From Clostridia bacterium (lineage in GTDB: Bacteria > Bacillota_A > Clostridia > Christensenellales > Aristaeellaceae): a stretch of 62,156 nt of DNA. Position numbers and translations under genes: made by a program. The stretch lies in assembly GCA_017525805.1 (NCBI GenBank), contig JAFXSH010000137.1:1-62156 (forward strand). The letters run 5' to 3'. Positions 17,146-25,359 of this stretch are shown in pieces. The notes under the pieces are model-generated. The model saw only the letters and a list, made by a program, of their open reading frames with translations. It searched no databases and was not told where the DNA came from. Position 1 is the stretch's first letter; the number at the start of each line of letters is the position of its first letter.

Positions 17146-17173
17146 TATCGTTGAATGCGTGGGAGGGAACACT

Positions 17174-17518
17174 ATGCAGGCCATGGAAGCGGCCAGGGAA
17201 CTGGCAAAGGCCATCCAGGAGACCCCGGAATACAGGGAATACAGCACGCTTAAAAAAGAAATCGACGCCGACGCGGGCATCAAAGCCTTGGTCCAGGAAT
17301 ACCGCAGGCTTCAAACGTCCATGCAGATGCGCATGCTTTCAGGGCAGGGTATGGACGGGGACGAAACCCAGCGCTTCAATTCCCTGAACATGCTTTTGTT
17401 CGCTGACAGCCGCACGTCCGGGTTCCTCATGGCGGAAATGAAAATGCAGCGCATGATGGCCGAAATCTTCGGCGTCATCACCCAGGCGTCCGGGCTGGAT
17501 ATCCCCATGCCGGGCTGA
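17174..17518 (+). CDS. YlbF/YmcA-family regulator
   Basis: A 114-residue, largely helical protein matching the Com_YlbF family (YlbF/YmcA/YaaT complex in Bacillus, which affects RNase Y activity, biofilm and competence). Visible are the N-terminal helix with AARELAKAIQETPEYREYSTLKKEID, an internal VQEYRRLQTSMQMRM heptad pattern and the C-terminal VITQASGLDIPMPG. Partners YmcA and YaaT are not in the window. The ATG at 17174 is set by GGGAGGG seven bases upstream. Confidence 0.75.
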   Translation: MQAMEAARELAKAIQETPEYREYSTLKKEIDADAGIKALVQEYRRLQTSMQMRMLSGQGMDGDETQRFNSLNMLLFADSRTSGFLMAEMKMQRMMAEIFGVITQASGLDIPMPG

Positions 17519-17535
17519 ACAAACAGGAGGTTCTT

Positions 17536-18723
17536 TTGAAAAAATATCAGGATGACCAGGAATATACCCCGGAAAAACTGCGCAGGGAGCGGGAATACGG
17601 CCTGTTCTGGTACAGCTGGCTGTGGAATATCCTGCGCCCCGTGATGCTGGGCCTGTGCGTGTGTCTGGTGGTAGCCGGGGTGGCCATGGGAAGCTGGAAC
17701 TGGATCGAAAGGCACTTTTTCGCGCCGGTGGACGGGTCGGATCAAACCGAAACGATCTTCGTGGTGGCCTCCGGCAACAGCCTGACCCGCGTTGCCAACA
17801 ACCTGGAAAACGCCGGGCTGATCCACAACCGCACGGTGTTTAAGTATTACGCCGATTTTTTGGGCTATGGGCAGAAGATTCAGGCGGGGGAATACAAGGT
17901 GAGCCGCAGCATGAGCATGCGGGACATCATGGAATTGCTCACCACTGGTGACGGCAACCCCATCACCCGAAATATCACCATCATTCCCGGCTGGAGCATT
18001 GCGGACATTGCCGCGTACCTCAAGGATCAGGGGGCTATCGAGGATGAAAACGCCTTCCTGGCCCTGTGCAAATCCGGTCAGGATTTTTCCGCCTACTACT
18101 ATATCGCGGACGTGCTGGCAACCCCCAGCGCGTCTTCCCGCCTGTACGCGCTGGAAGGGTATCTGGCACCGGATACCTATGAAGTCTACACCAGCGCCAC
18201 CCCGGAGGACATCATCAAAAAGCTGCTGAGCCAGACGGAAGCGGTGTTCAAAACAGAATACCACGACCGGGCGGACCAACTGAACATGACCATGGATCAG
18301 GTGATCACCTTGGCCTCCATGATCGAAAAGGAGGCCAAGAACGCGGATTTTGCCAAGGTGTCCGCTGTGTTCCACAACCGGCTGCAAAGGAACATGGCCT
18401 TGGGCAGCGACGTGACGGTGAAATATGCCAGCGGCGTCAAGCGCATGGCCCTGACCAACGAGGATTTGCGGGTCAGTTCCCCTTACAATACATACACCAA
18501 TAAGGGCCTGCCCATCGGCCCGATCTGCTCGCCTTCCGCGGCGGCCATTCAGGCGGCCCTGTATCCCGACGAACAGTTCATGGCCGATGGCTATCTCTAC
18601 TTCTGCTCCAAGGACCCCAACACCGGCGAATTGCATTTCAGCCGCACCTTGGAAGAGCATGAATTGGCCGTTTCCATCTACGCGCCCCTGTGGCAGGCGT
18701 TCGACCGGGAAAAGGGACTGTAA
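17536..18723 (+). CDS. mltG: Endolytic transglycosylase MltG
   Basis: A 395-residue membrane-bound YceG-family enzyme that cuts nascent peptidoglycan strands. A cytoplasmic N-terminus is followed by one membrane helix (residues ~35-58), a LysM-like domain (VVASGNSLTRVANNLENAG) and the catalytic domain with Glu near residue 264 in ASMIEKEA and the signature SPYNTYTNKGLPIGPICSPS. It starts at TTG 17536, five bases after a perfect AGGAGG. It ends just before a bidirectional terminator. Confidence 0.9.
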   Translation: MKKYQDDQEYTPEKLRREREYGLFWYSWLWNILRPVMLGLCVCLVVAGVAMGSWNWIERHFFAPVDGSDQTETIFVVASGNSLTRVANNLENAGLIHNRTVFKYYADFLGYGQKIQAGEYKVSRSMSMRDIMELLTTGDGNPITRNITIIPGWSIADIAAYLKDQGAIEDENAFLALCKSGQDFSAYYYIADVLATPSASSRLYALEGYLAPDTYEVYTSATPEDIIKKLLSQTEAVFKTEYHDRADQLNMTMDQVITLASMIEKEAKNADFAKVSAVFHNRLQRNMALGSDVTVKYASGVKRMALTNEDLRVSSPYNTYTNKGLPIGPICSPSAAAIQAALYPDEQFMADGYLYFCSKDPNTGELHFSRTLEEHELAVSIYAPLWQAFDREKGL

Positions 18724-18743
18724 CAATTATTTGCAAAAGACAC

Positions 18744-18785
18744 AAAAAAGGCTTTGTGGAGCAAATCCTCCCCAAAGCCATTTTT
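18744..18785. terminator. Bidirectional terminator between mltG and rplS
   Basis: A-run, GGCTTTG...CAAAGCC stem with an inner GGAG/CTCC pairing, then T-run (ATTTTT). It serves the rightward mltG and the leftward rplS transcripts. Confidence 0.85.
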
Positions 18786-18801
18786 GTTCTTTTCAGAAAA
18801 A

Positions 18802-19152
18802 TCAGCGGCGGCCGGCTTCCTTGATCTTGGCAGCCTTGCCCTGCAGATTGCGCAGATAGTACAGCTTCGCCCTGCGGACCTTGCCGCGACGGATCACTTC
18901 GATATGATCCACACGGGGGGAATGCAGCGGGAATGTGCGTTCTACGCCGATACCGTAGGATACGCGGCGAACGGTAAAGGTCTCGCGACTGGAACCGTTG
19001 CGCTTTGCGATCACGGTGCCCTCAAACGCCTGAAGACGTTCGCGGTTGCCTTCTACAACCTTCACGAATACGCGGAGCGTATCGCCAACGTTGAAGCTGG
19101 GCAAATCGGTTCGGAGCTGCGCCTGTTCGATCGAACGGATAATTTCGCTCAT
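18802..19152 (-). CDS. rplS: 50S ribosomal protein L19
   Basis: A 116-residue L19 with the family features [48 protein letters not shown] and the basic C-terminal [15 protein letters not shown]. It sits at the 30S-50S interface. GGAGG lies nine bases before the ATG. It is transcribed alone here; its frequent partner trmD is absent from this side. Confidence 0.97.
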   Translation of the reverse strand: MSEIIRSIEQAQLRTDLPSFNVGDTLRVFVKVVEGNRERLQAFEGTVIAKRNGSSRETFTVRRVSYGIGVERTFPLHSPRVDHIEVIRRGKVRRAKLYYLRNLQGKAAKIKEAGRR

Positions 19153-19234
19153 GAATGGTGTCCTCCTTCCCTCATAGACGTTCGTGCCAGCACTTCCTGC
19201 CGGTAGCGGACCGCCCGTTTGTGACAACAGGCCA

Positions 19235-19263
19235 ATTATACCACAAGATCATGAACGTGGCAA
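19235..19263 (-). promoter_or_regulatory. rplS promoter and leader
   Basis: On the minus strand TTGCCA (19258-19263), 17-base spacer, consensus TATAAT (19235-19240). The leader is about 75 bases (19153-19228) with GC-rich complementary segments around CCGG; an L19 autoregulatory leader is possible but not demonstrated. Confidence 0.65.
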
Positions 19264-19272
19264 GCCCTTTTT

Positions 19273-19737
19273 TTATGTTTTTTTGGCTTTTTTGTGAAGA
19301 TTTGCCGCGCCAGCCTGGCGTTTCAGCGCTTTGAACACTTCCTGCTGCACGGGCAGGCGGTCCCAGGGCTTATAGCGGGCGGCGTACTCCTTCTGAAACG
19401 CGGCGGAAGCGTCGGGGGAGAGAAAGGGGATCAGGGGAAGAATGTGGCGCTCGATGGCGCGCAGCATCCATTGGGCCGCCAAGGGCCAGGACTGCGTATC
19501 GCTTCGAAGCAGCATGCCGACAGTTTGCTTTGCCGCTTCCGGGGTGGGGGAGGTGGCGACGATGCCGTCAACGGCCTCTTTTACGCGCTCGTCAAAGCGG
19601 TCGTGGCAGGGATCATCCTTGAGGGAACGGCCAAAGCCCAGCAGGCCATCCGTAGGCTTGCTCTTCCGGGCGTATTCTTCCAGCTCCTGGCGGTATTCCG
19701 TGAAAGCCTGATTCAACGCAGCGAAGCACTCTGCCAT
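19273..19737 (-). CDS. Unrecognised small cytoplasmic protein
   Basis: A 154-residue protein I do not recognise. It has no signal peptide or membrane segment, is predicted helical, and ends in a strongly basic tail (KALKRQAGAANLHKKAKKT). Conserved-looking blocks are AFTEYRQELEEYARK and LLGFGRSLKDDPCHDRFDERV. An N-terminal extension to 19854 is open, but AGGAGG ten bases before 19737 fixes the start at MAECF. It lies between rplS and the znuA locus, behind a terminator-like hairpin. Confidence 0.6.
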   Translation of the reverse strand: MAECFAALNQAFTEYRQELEEYARKSKPTDGLLGFGRSLKDDPCHDRFDERVKEAVDGIVATSPTPEAAKQTVGMLLRSDTQSWPLAAQWMLRAIERHILPLIPFLSPDASAAFQKEYAARYKPWDRLPVQQEVFKALKRQAGAANLHKKAKKT

Positions 19738-19796
19738 CGATTCTTTTCCTCCTGTAGGATTGGTGAGGGCAATTCCAGTCCTCACCCCTATTTTTG

Positions 19797-19836
19797 AAAA
19801 AAGCCCTCCCTGCCGGAAAAAGGCGAAGGAAGGCTT
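19797..19836 (-). terminator. Probable terminator downstream of znuA and the 26-codon ORF
   Basis: On the minus strand the hairpin pairs AAGCC-TTCC with GGA-GGCTT (one mismatch, inner GCC/GGC) and is followed by TTTTTT. It would end the leftward transcript from the barnase/GtrA/znuA region. A second small hairpin (19762-19786, GGTGAGG/CCTCACC) follows. Confidence 0.6.
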
Positions 19837-19850
19837 TGACCCATGCGCGA

Positions 19851-19931
19851 TCACTTGCCGGTCTTGCAGCTGGAAACCACGTCGAAGATAACGGCCAGCA
19901 GCAGCATGGCGTGGATATTTTGCTTCTGCAT
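19851..19931 (-). CDS. Possible 26-residue hydrophobic peptide downstream of znuA
   Basis: ATG at 19931 preceded by GGAGGG at a good distance; the product starts MQKQNIHAML, has a hydrophobic LLLAVIF core and a short SSCKTGK tail. It lies between the znuA stop and the terminator. Codon bias cannot be judged at this length; it could be a real microprotein, a leader peptide for the downstream gene, or chance. Confidence 0.3.
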   Translation of the reverse strand: MQKQNIHAMLLLAVIFDVVSSCKTGK

Positions 19932-19981
19932 TTTTCCCTCCGTTGTTATCTGTTCCGGCGCGGTTCTGAGCGTCGAAGCGC

Positions 19982-20875
19982 TCATTGACCCAGCGCTGTC
20001 AGCAGCACCGTCAGGTTTTTGCGCATCACGTCCTCATAGGCGGTTTTCGCGCCGTCCCCGGTCACCAGGGGATCCAATTCGTACACGGTCGCGCCGGTTT
20101 CCTGGGCTACGGTGCGCAGGGCGGTGTTTTCATACTGGGGTTCGGAAAACAGGGGCGGATTGCCCGCGGCCCTGACCTTTTCGATCACTTGTTTGAGCAT
20201 GCGGGGGGAAATGGGTTCATCCGGCTCCAGGGCAACCACCGCCGCCACCTCCAAGCCGTAAGCGCGGGCGAAGTAGGGGAAAGCCTCGTGGAAGGTGACG
20301 ATCTGTTTCCGGGGCAGGGGTTCAACAGCGGCCCGCAGTTCCTCGTCCAGGGCGGATAGCTTAGCAATGTAAGCTTCGGCGTTTTCGGCGATGCGGTCCT
20401 TTTGATCAGGCAGCAGGGCGGAAAGCCCGTCCCGCAGATTCCGCACCATTTGGATAGCGTTTTCCGGGGCCAGCCAGATATGGGCGTTGTACGTTACCTG
20501 TTCGTGATCGTGCCCGTGATCCTCTTCCTCTGTCAGTAATTCCACGCCCTGAGAGCAGTCGATCACCGTAAGATCGGGAAACTGACCCGTCACGTCGGGC
20601 AGGAAGGTTTCCATGCCCGCGCCGTTGATGAGCAGCGCCGAGCATTTGGCCAAAGCGCGCATATCGCTGGTGAGCAGCTGATAATCATGCAGGCAGCCGG
20701 TGCTGGGGGGCGTCATGGAGGAAAGCGTCACGCCCTCCACGCCGTCCAATACGTTTTCCGCTAAGATATACACGGGATAAAAAGTGGCCATGACGGAAAC
20801 GTCCTCGGCCACCGCGCCGCAGCCGGACAGGGAAACCACCAGCAGCGCCAGCAGCAGGGCAAAAGCTTTTTTCAT
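19982..20875 (-). CDS. Metal ABC transporter substrate-binding lipoprotein (ZnuA-like)
   Basis: A 297-residue cluster A-I solute-binding protein. The signal peptide ends in lipobox LSGC (Cys ~19), so it is lipid-anchored. It contains a short His/Asp/Glu-rich loop (EEEDHGHDHEQ) typical of zinc-binding ZnuA, NAHIWLAPENA, TFHEAFPYFARAYGL and a C-terminal GATVYELDPL, giving likely metal ligands at His in AHIW, His in FHEAF, and Asp near the C-terminus. No permease or ATPase partner is adjacent, so it must work with an unlinked ABC core. Ribosome site AAAGGAAG; it follows gtrA by 16 bases. Confidence 0.85.
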   Translation of the reverse strand: MKKAFALLLALLVVSLSGCGAVAEDVSVMATFYPVYILAENVLDGVEGVTLSSMTPPSTGCLHDYQLLTSDMRALAKCSALLINGAGMETFLPDVTGQFPDLTVIDCSQGVELLTEEEDHGHDHEQVTYNAHIWLAPENAIQMVRNLRDGLSALLPDQKDRIAENAEAYIAKLSALDEELRAAVEPLPRKQIVTFHEAFPYFARAYGLEVAAVVALEPDEPISPRMLKQVIEKVRAAGNPPLFSEPQYENTALRTVAQETGATVYELDPLVTGDGAKTAYEDVMRKNLTVLLTALGQ

Positions 20876-20891
20876 AGGACTAAGCTTCCTT

Positions 20892-21344
20892 TCATTCAGC
20901 CTTTTTCTTTTTCAGCAGGCCCTTTTTCAGGATGGCCCGCTTGGTGAAATAGTTCCACACCATCACGATGGCGGTGGAAAGCGTCTTGTTGACCATGTAC
21001 ATAGTCACCGTGAAACCAAGCAGAGTGAAAACTACCTGGTCCTCGCCGAATACGCCCCGGAAAATGAGCATCAGCAGTTCATTGAGAAACAGGCCCATCA
21101 CACTGGTGATCAGGAAGCCGGCCTTGGCGGAATTGCCCTGATCGCCCACCCCGCGGAAGACCCATTTCACGCACAGCAGATAATTGAGGATCACCGAAAT
21201 CAGGAAAGCGATGGGCACGGCGATGAGCGTATCAAGCCCGCAGGTGTCCCGCAGCAGCACCAGGGCGGCCAATTCCACCAGGAAGCAGACCCCGCCGGTC
21301 ACGATAAAGCGCAAGCCCTCCATCAGGCCGTTTTTTTTATGCAT
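20892..21344 (-). CDS. GtrA family membrane protein
   Basis: A 150-residue protein with four membrane helices and the GtrA start (LRFIVTGGVCFLVELAALVLL) and Asn-rich second helix (ISVILNYLLCVKWVF). GtrA proteins take part in moving polyprenyl-linked sugars across the membrane for surface-polysaccharide modification. It ends with a basic KKGLLKKKKAE tail. It overlaps the preceding 84-codon gene by 8 bases and sits with a multispanning glycosyltransferase-like gene, supporting a surface-glycan role. Confidence 0.85.
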   Translation of the reverse strand: MHKKNGLMEGLRFIVTGGVCFLVELAALVLLRDTCGLDTLIAVPIAFLISVILNYLLCVKWVFRGVGDQGNSAKAGFLITSVMGLFLNELLMLIFRGVFGEDQVVFTLLGFTVTMYMVNKTLSTAIVMVWNYFTKRAILKKGLLKKKKAE

Positions 21345-21591
21345 GCTCGTTTTCCTCCTGTTCCAACGCGGCGTATTTCAAAGTATCTCCATCGTCTCCC
21401 CGGGCATAGGAAGCGGACAGGATGGCGCTGACCGGCACGGTCACGGGGGTTTTCCGGCCCGCCGTGCGGTAGGTGACCTGATCCCTTTCCAGGCTGTCCA
21501 CCCGGATATTCTGGTATTTCATGGTGTCGGCAAACAGGGCCTTCACCGGGCAGCCATGGCGCAGGGAATAGAGCAGAAATCGCGTTACCAT
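21337..21591 (-). CDS. Unrecognised 84-residue protein in the GtrA/GT-C cluster
   Basis: A small soluble protein with no membrane segment. It contains CPVKALFADTMKYQNIRV, a short beta-rich stretch (VTYRTAGRKTPVTVPVSAI) and the acidic end SYARGDDGDTLKYAALEQEE. The strand pattern could be an Sm-like or SH3-like small barrel, but that is speculation. It overlaps both neighbours (7 bases with the upstream membrane gene, 8 with gtrA), so it is translated as part of that operon. Confidence 0.6.
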   Translation of the reverse strand: MVTRFLLYSLRHGCPVKALFADTMKYQNIRVDSLERDQVTYRTAGRKTPVTVPVSAILSASYARGDDGDTLKYAALEQEENEHA

Positions 21592-23588
21592 GAGGACCCC
21601 TCCTGCACCTTTGCCTCAAAAATGACCACGTTTTTGTTTTCGCTTTCGTAGACCACCGGGAACAGGATGCGCAGCGCCCGTTCGTTCACCGTCATGCTGC
21701 CCCGTTCCCAATCGCCCAAGAGAATGCAGTCCACCTGATACTTTTCCAAAATATCCAGATTGCCCATGGGATCGGCGTAGAATGCCTTCACATCGGCGTG
21801 GCGCTCCGAATTATTGTAGCCGTGGAAGCTGAGCCACAGGTCGGGGCCGCATACGATGCGCCGCCCCGCTAAGCTGCTGACGAAATTGCGGTGCTGGTCG
21901 CCGGTCATGAATATGGCGTCCTGAGCGGTGTTGTTTTCCACAAATTCCGCGGCTTCGATTTCCTTGCTATTAAAAATCTCGTAATCGCTTTTCGCTTCCC
22001 GGGCCACGGCCAGCACGCCGGTGGAGAAGCACAGGACAGCGCACAAAACGGCGATTACGGGCCGGGCGCGCATGCCTTTGAGCTTATCCAGCAGCTCAAA
22101 ACCGTAATCGGCGGCGATCACAGCGCAGAGCATGTACCAGATGTAAAACAGCTTGTTGTTGTCGTATTCGTTGGGCTGGAACTGAATGAACTCCGCTGCC
22201 AGGAAAATCACGAATGCGCCGGCGGCGATGAAGCGGCGCTTCTTGTTCTTTTCCAGCAGGGAAAGCAGGATCAGAAGGAAGGGCAGGCCGATATTTTTGA
22301 TGTAGAACCAAAGATAACCGTCCCGCAGGCCGGAATAGGTGTTGTTGACCCAATTGAAATGGATTTTGAGGAAGCCGCTGTTGCCCACTGCCTGGCTGAA
22401 GGTCCAGGTGAAAAGCTGGGGCGCGGCCAGGGCCACGGCCAAACCGCCGTAAACACACCAGAACAGCAGAGATTTTTTTCTTTGCCCCCGGCTGTGAACG
22501 AGGTCCCAAAGCAGCCAGCCAAAGCTCATGAGGCCCAGGGCCAGGAAGCAGTGGGTGTTCACCATGGGCAGCATGCCCGCCCACAGGCCCGCTAAGATCA
22601 ACTGCCGCCAGGGAATGGCTCGCTCGGAAGAGGCCGCGTTTTCAGGAAGCAGGGCGTCATAGAGCAGATACATGCAGGGGATCACCTGGCACCAGCCGCC
22701 CAGGGTGGTGCGCTGGGGCACCATCATATCCACGATCACATTGCTCCAGCGCAGGTTGTAGGTGCCGAATTCCCGGTGATTGGCGGGGGTCTGATACCAG
22801 CCGTTCAGCACGGCCTGAATGCGTTCCCACAGGCCCCGCACGGCCTGCAATTCGTTGTTTTCATAGCTGCCCAGCGCCTCGCCCTGCATATCCACCAGAT
22901 ACAGGAAGCCTAAGCCGCCGTTCAGAAAGAAGAACAGGGCGGCGAGCACAGCGGCACGGCGGCTGTCCGCCATGCGGTCAGCTAAGATCAGGTATCCCGC
23001 GAAGGTCAGCCCCGTCATCAGGATGCCGGGGAAAAGAATGGCCGCCCGCAGGGAAAAACCCATGAGCATGAACGAAGTGGACAGGGAATCGGTGAGGAAA
23101 GGGTAAGCAAGCAGCGCCCCGGGCAGGATGTTGTAATCCGCCGGGAAGGAAGCGCCCCGCAGGCCGGAGGCGATGGCCAAATGCAGGCACAGGTCGCCGT
23201 AAGTGCTTTGGCCCACGTGCATGGCCCCATTTACGGGGTTCAAAGTGTGGGTCCATTGCAGATAGCCGCCCACGATGGTCAGGGGCACGGCCACCCAGAG
23301 CAGCGCTTTGATCAGCCGCCGGTCCCGGTCATTGATGCGTGCCCGGGGTTCCCGGCTGCGGAAAAGCGCCGCGCCTAAAGTGATCAGAAGCAGCGGCGCG
23401 ATGGCGATGACATGGGCTGTCAGGGTGAAATCCCAGAAAAAGGCGCACAGGGCAGGCAGCCACATCATGAGGATGAGCCCCAAGCACAGGCCCAGCCATA
23501 CCCGCACCACCGGGGATTTCTTCGGCAGCAGGGAAAAGGTGATCACCGTGCCGCAGAGCATGTATAAGAGAAAATAGATAATCGCCAA
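21585..23588 (-). CDS. Large polytopic membrane protein, probable GT-C-type glycosyltransferase
   Basis: About 667 residues with roughly 12 or more membrane helices and an extracytoplasmic C-terminal domain (residues ~540-667). An acidic first-loop segment STYGDLCLHLAIASGL resembles the GT-C signature region (Asp in the first extracytoplasmic loop), as in DUF2298 and Dol-P-Man-like transferases. The C-terminal domain has INxxER/FMTGDQHRNF and VDCILLGDWERG. Likely role: transfer of lipid-linked sugars to a cell-surface glycan (inference). The ATG at 23615 has no ribosome site; a TTG at 23588 has GGAGG seven bases upstream and is preferred. Confidence 0.7.
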   Translation of the reverse strand: MAIIYFLLYMLCGTVITFSLLPKKSPVVRVWLGLCLGLILMMWLPALCAFFWDFTLTAHVIAIAPLLLITLGAALFRSREPRARINDRDRRLIKALLWVAVPLTIVGGYLQWTHTLNPVNGAMHVGQSTYGDLCLHLAIASGLRGASFPADYNILPGALLAYPFLTDSLSTSFMLMGFSLRAAILFPGILMTGLTFAGYLILADRMADSRRAAVLAALFFFLNGGLGFLYLVDMQGEALGSYENNELQAVRGLWERIQAVLNGWYQTPANHREFGTYNLRWSNVIVDMMVPQRTTLGGWCQVIPCMYLLYDALLPENAASSERAIPWRQLILAGLWAGMLPMVNTHCFLALGLMSFGWLLWDLVHSRGQRKKSLLFWCVYGGLAVALAAPQLFTWTFSQAVGNSGFLKIHFNWVNNTYSGLRDGYLWFYIKNIGLPFLLILLSLLEKNKKRRFIAAGAFVIFLAAEFIQFQPNEYDNNKLFYIWYMLCAVIAADYGFELLDKLKGMRARPVIAVLCAVLCFSTGVLAVAREAKSDYEIFNSKEIEAAEFVENNTAQDAIFMTGDQHRNFVSSLAGRRIVCGPDLWLSFHGYNNSERHADVKAFYADPMGNLDILEKYQVDCILLGDWERGSMTVNERALRILFPVVYESENKNVVIFEAKVQEGSSW

Positions 23589-23631
23589 CTTGCTTCCTCC
23601 ATAGAAAAAGCTCATCTTGGAAGGGGACGAA

Positions 23632-23669
23632 CCGCCGGTTTCCGCCAGTGGCGGAAATCAAATCGGCGG
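23632..23669 (-). other. Compound stem-loop between the XRE and GT-C genes
   Basis: Inner stem TTTCCGCC/GGCGGAAA with a three-base loop plus outer CCGCCG/CGGCGG pairing. No T-run follows on either strand; it may modulate read-through into the downstream cluster. Confidence 0.45.
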
Positions 23670-23682
23670 TGAGATCTTTTCA

Positions 23683-24417
23683 TCAGCTTAACTCCGCTTC
23701 AAGGCGCACGCAGCGGCCCACGAAGGAGAGCTCGTTGTAATTCTTGAGTTCGCTTTCAAAAGTCTCATCATACTTTTGCAGCATGGCCTGATAATCGTTG
23801 TACCGCTTTACCTTGCGCAGCACGCGGCCCTGGGGCGTTTGGAGCAGCATGATGGCTCCGTCCACCGCCGCCTGGGCGGGAACGACGAGCAAAAGGTCCC
23901 CCCGCTGGACGCGGAAGCCCCTTAGATCATTGTCCGGGGCCATGAAATAAAACACCTTGTCCGGGGACGCGCCTTCAATTTTGCCGTTGGTGATGGGCAG
24001 GAGGCGGTGGCCCACTTCCTTCATGACGGCGTTGTACACCGGCACATGCTTGAGCACGCCGGAAAGCGCGTCCAGCCAGATGGAGCCCGCCACGCCGGGG
24101 TCGGCTGATGCCGCTTTTTCTTCGGCTTTTTCCGCTTTCGCGGGCTTTTTGGTTTCTACAGCGCGGGTCAATTGCGGCACGGCGGACTGCAGGTCTACTG
24201 TGGCGGCGATATCGTCCAGGGTGAAATCGCTTTCCGTCTGCTGGGTCATGCCCATGGCTTTCAGGATGCGCCTGGCCTGATCGTCGGCGATGATGCGGGT
24301 GCCCGCTTCCACTTCCATCAAATATTTATCGCTGACGCCGCATTTTCGAGCCACCTGCTTGTGGGTCAGGCCCTGGCGGGTGCGTTCCAGCCGGATCAAA
24401 TCTCCTAATCTGCTCAT
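23683..24417 (-). CDS. XRE-family regulator with catalytically dead S24/LexA-like domain
   Basis: A 244-residue protein. Residues 1-60 form an XRE helix-turn-helix (RLERTRQGLTHKQVARKCGVSDKYLMEVEAG). An Ala/Lys/Glu-rich linker (residues ~90-115) leads to a C-terminal LexA/S24-like fold with RGDLLLVVPAQAAVDGAIMLLQ and VLRKVKRYNDYQ. The Ser of the usual SMxP motif is absent (the site reads APDNDLRGFRV), so autocleavage is not expected although a Lys is present. Probable DNA-binding regulator of the operon headed by the methyltransferase/barnase genes; 12 bases separate it from the M28 gene. Confidence 0.75.
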   Translation of the reverse strand: MSRLGDLIRLERTRQGLTHKQVARKCGVSDKYLMEVEAGTRIIADDQARRILKAMGMTQQTESDFTLDDIAATVDLQSAVPQLTRAVETKKPAKAEKAEEKAASADPGVAGSIWLDALSGVLKHVPVYNAVMKEVGHRLLPITNGKIEGASPDKVFYFMAPDNDLRGFRVQRGDLLLVVPAQAAVDGAIMLLQTPQGRVLRKVKRYNDYQAMLQKYDETFESELKNYNELSFVGRCVRLEAELS

Positions 24418-24429
24418 AAATTCCTCCGA

Positions 24430-25359
24430 TTATTCTGATATAAGCGCCATGAGTTTCATCGCGCAAGCGGTTACATAGTTCAGGTTGCTTTCCTCGCAGA
24501 TCACGTCCCGCCGGGTGTGGATGCGGGGGATGTGATACCCGAAGGGGCCTTTCCGGCAGGCCGCCACAGCGACGCCGCTTGGGAAGGATTTCTGGTCGGA
24601 ATTGTAATTGGTGTTCTTGGCGGAGCAATGCACGGCCCGTTTGCCGTCCGCGTCCTGAAACGCGGCGCGCAGGAGCGAAAGCAAAGGTTCATCCGCGTTC
24701 TTGGGGGCCACGATGAAAAGATCATCCCCGTCGCCCACGCAGTCCATGTTCAAAAGCGTTTTGTCCGCCATCAAATCCGGATGCTTCTTGGCGAAAGCCT
24801 TGGAACCAACCTTGCCGTATTCTTCATTATCGAAGAAAATGAAAGCGGCGTTTTGCTTCTGTCCGGCTGGCAGGGCATTCATGATTTGCAGCAGCGCGGC
24901 CACGCCGGAGGTATTGTCATTGGCGGTGTGTTTGTTGGCGGGGCCGAAAAAAACCAGGGAAAACAAACCAAAGTATACGATATATGCCGCGATCACCGCG
25001 CCGACCCGGCCCCATAATCCGTAGGTCAGGTAAGCCGTCCCAAAGGCCAGCGCCAGCAGAATGAGAATCAGGGGCATCTGGGCCAGGATGGTCAAAATTT
25101 TGTTCTGCGGATATACTAAATTGGGAAAGGGCAACCGGGCGCAGGTATCGTAATGGGCCGTGAAAACCACCTTTGCCTTTTCCGGGTCGCCCGCGATCAG
25201 GTTGCGGCTCAGGAGAATACTGCCCTTGATTACTTCTTCCTCGCAGGGATAGCCCGCGCTGTGGGCGGCGGCTTTGACGAAAACGATGAAATCGTCCTTC
25301 TGCTTTTTTGTGCGCCGCACCTGGTATTTTGCCAGCAGGACGGATAAAATATCGCTCAT
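24430..25359 (-). CDS. M28-family metallopeptidase with inserted membrane helices
   Basis: A 309-residue protein. The M28 metal-binding residues are recognisable: His/Asp in TAHYDT (near 69), Asp in TANDNTSG (near 150), catalytic Glu pair in FFDNEEYG (near 180), Asp in NMDCVGDGD and His in PRIHTRRD near 286. Between the first and second motifs is an insert with about three hydrophobic helices (residues ~88-138), so the peptidase core would be tied to the membrane. Substrate is unknown. Its start overlaps the barstar stop by ATGA. Confidence 0.75.
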   Translation of the reverse strand: MSDILSVLLAKYQVRRTKKQKDDFIVFVKAAAHSAGYPCEEEVIKGSILLSRNLIAGDPEKAKVVFTAHYDTCARLPFPNLVYPQNKILTILAQMPLILILLALAFGTAYLTYGLWGRVGAVIAAYIVYFGLFSLVFFGPANKHTANDNTSGVAALLQIMNALPAGQKQNAAFIFFDNEEYGKVGSKAFAKKHPDLMADKTLLNMDCVGDGDDLFIVAPKNADEPLLSLLRAAFQDADGKRAVHCSAKNTNYNSDQKSFPSGVAVAACRKGPFGYHIPRIHTRRDVICEESNLNYVTACAMKLMALISE

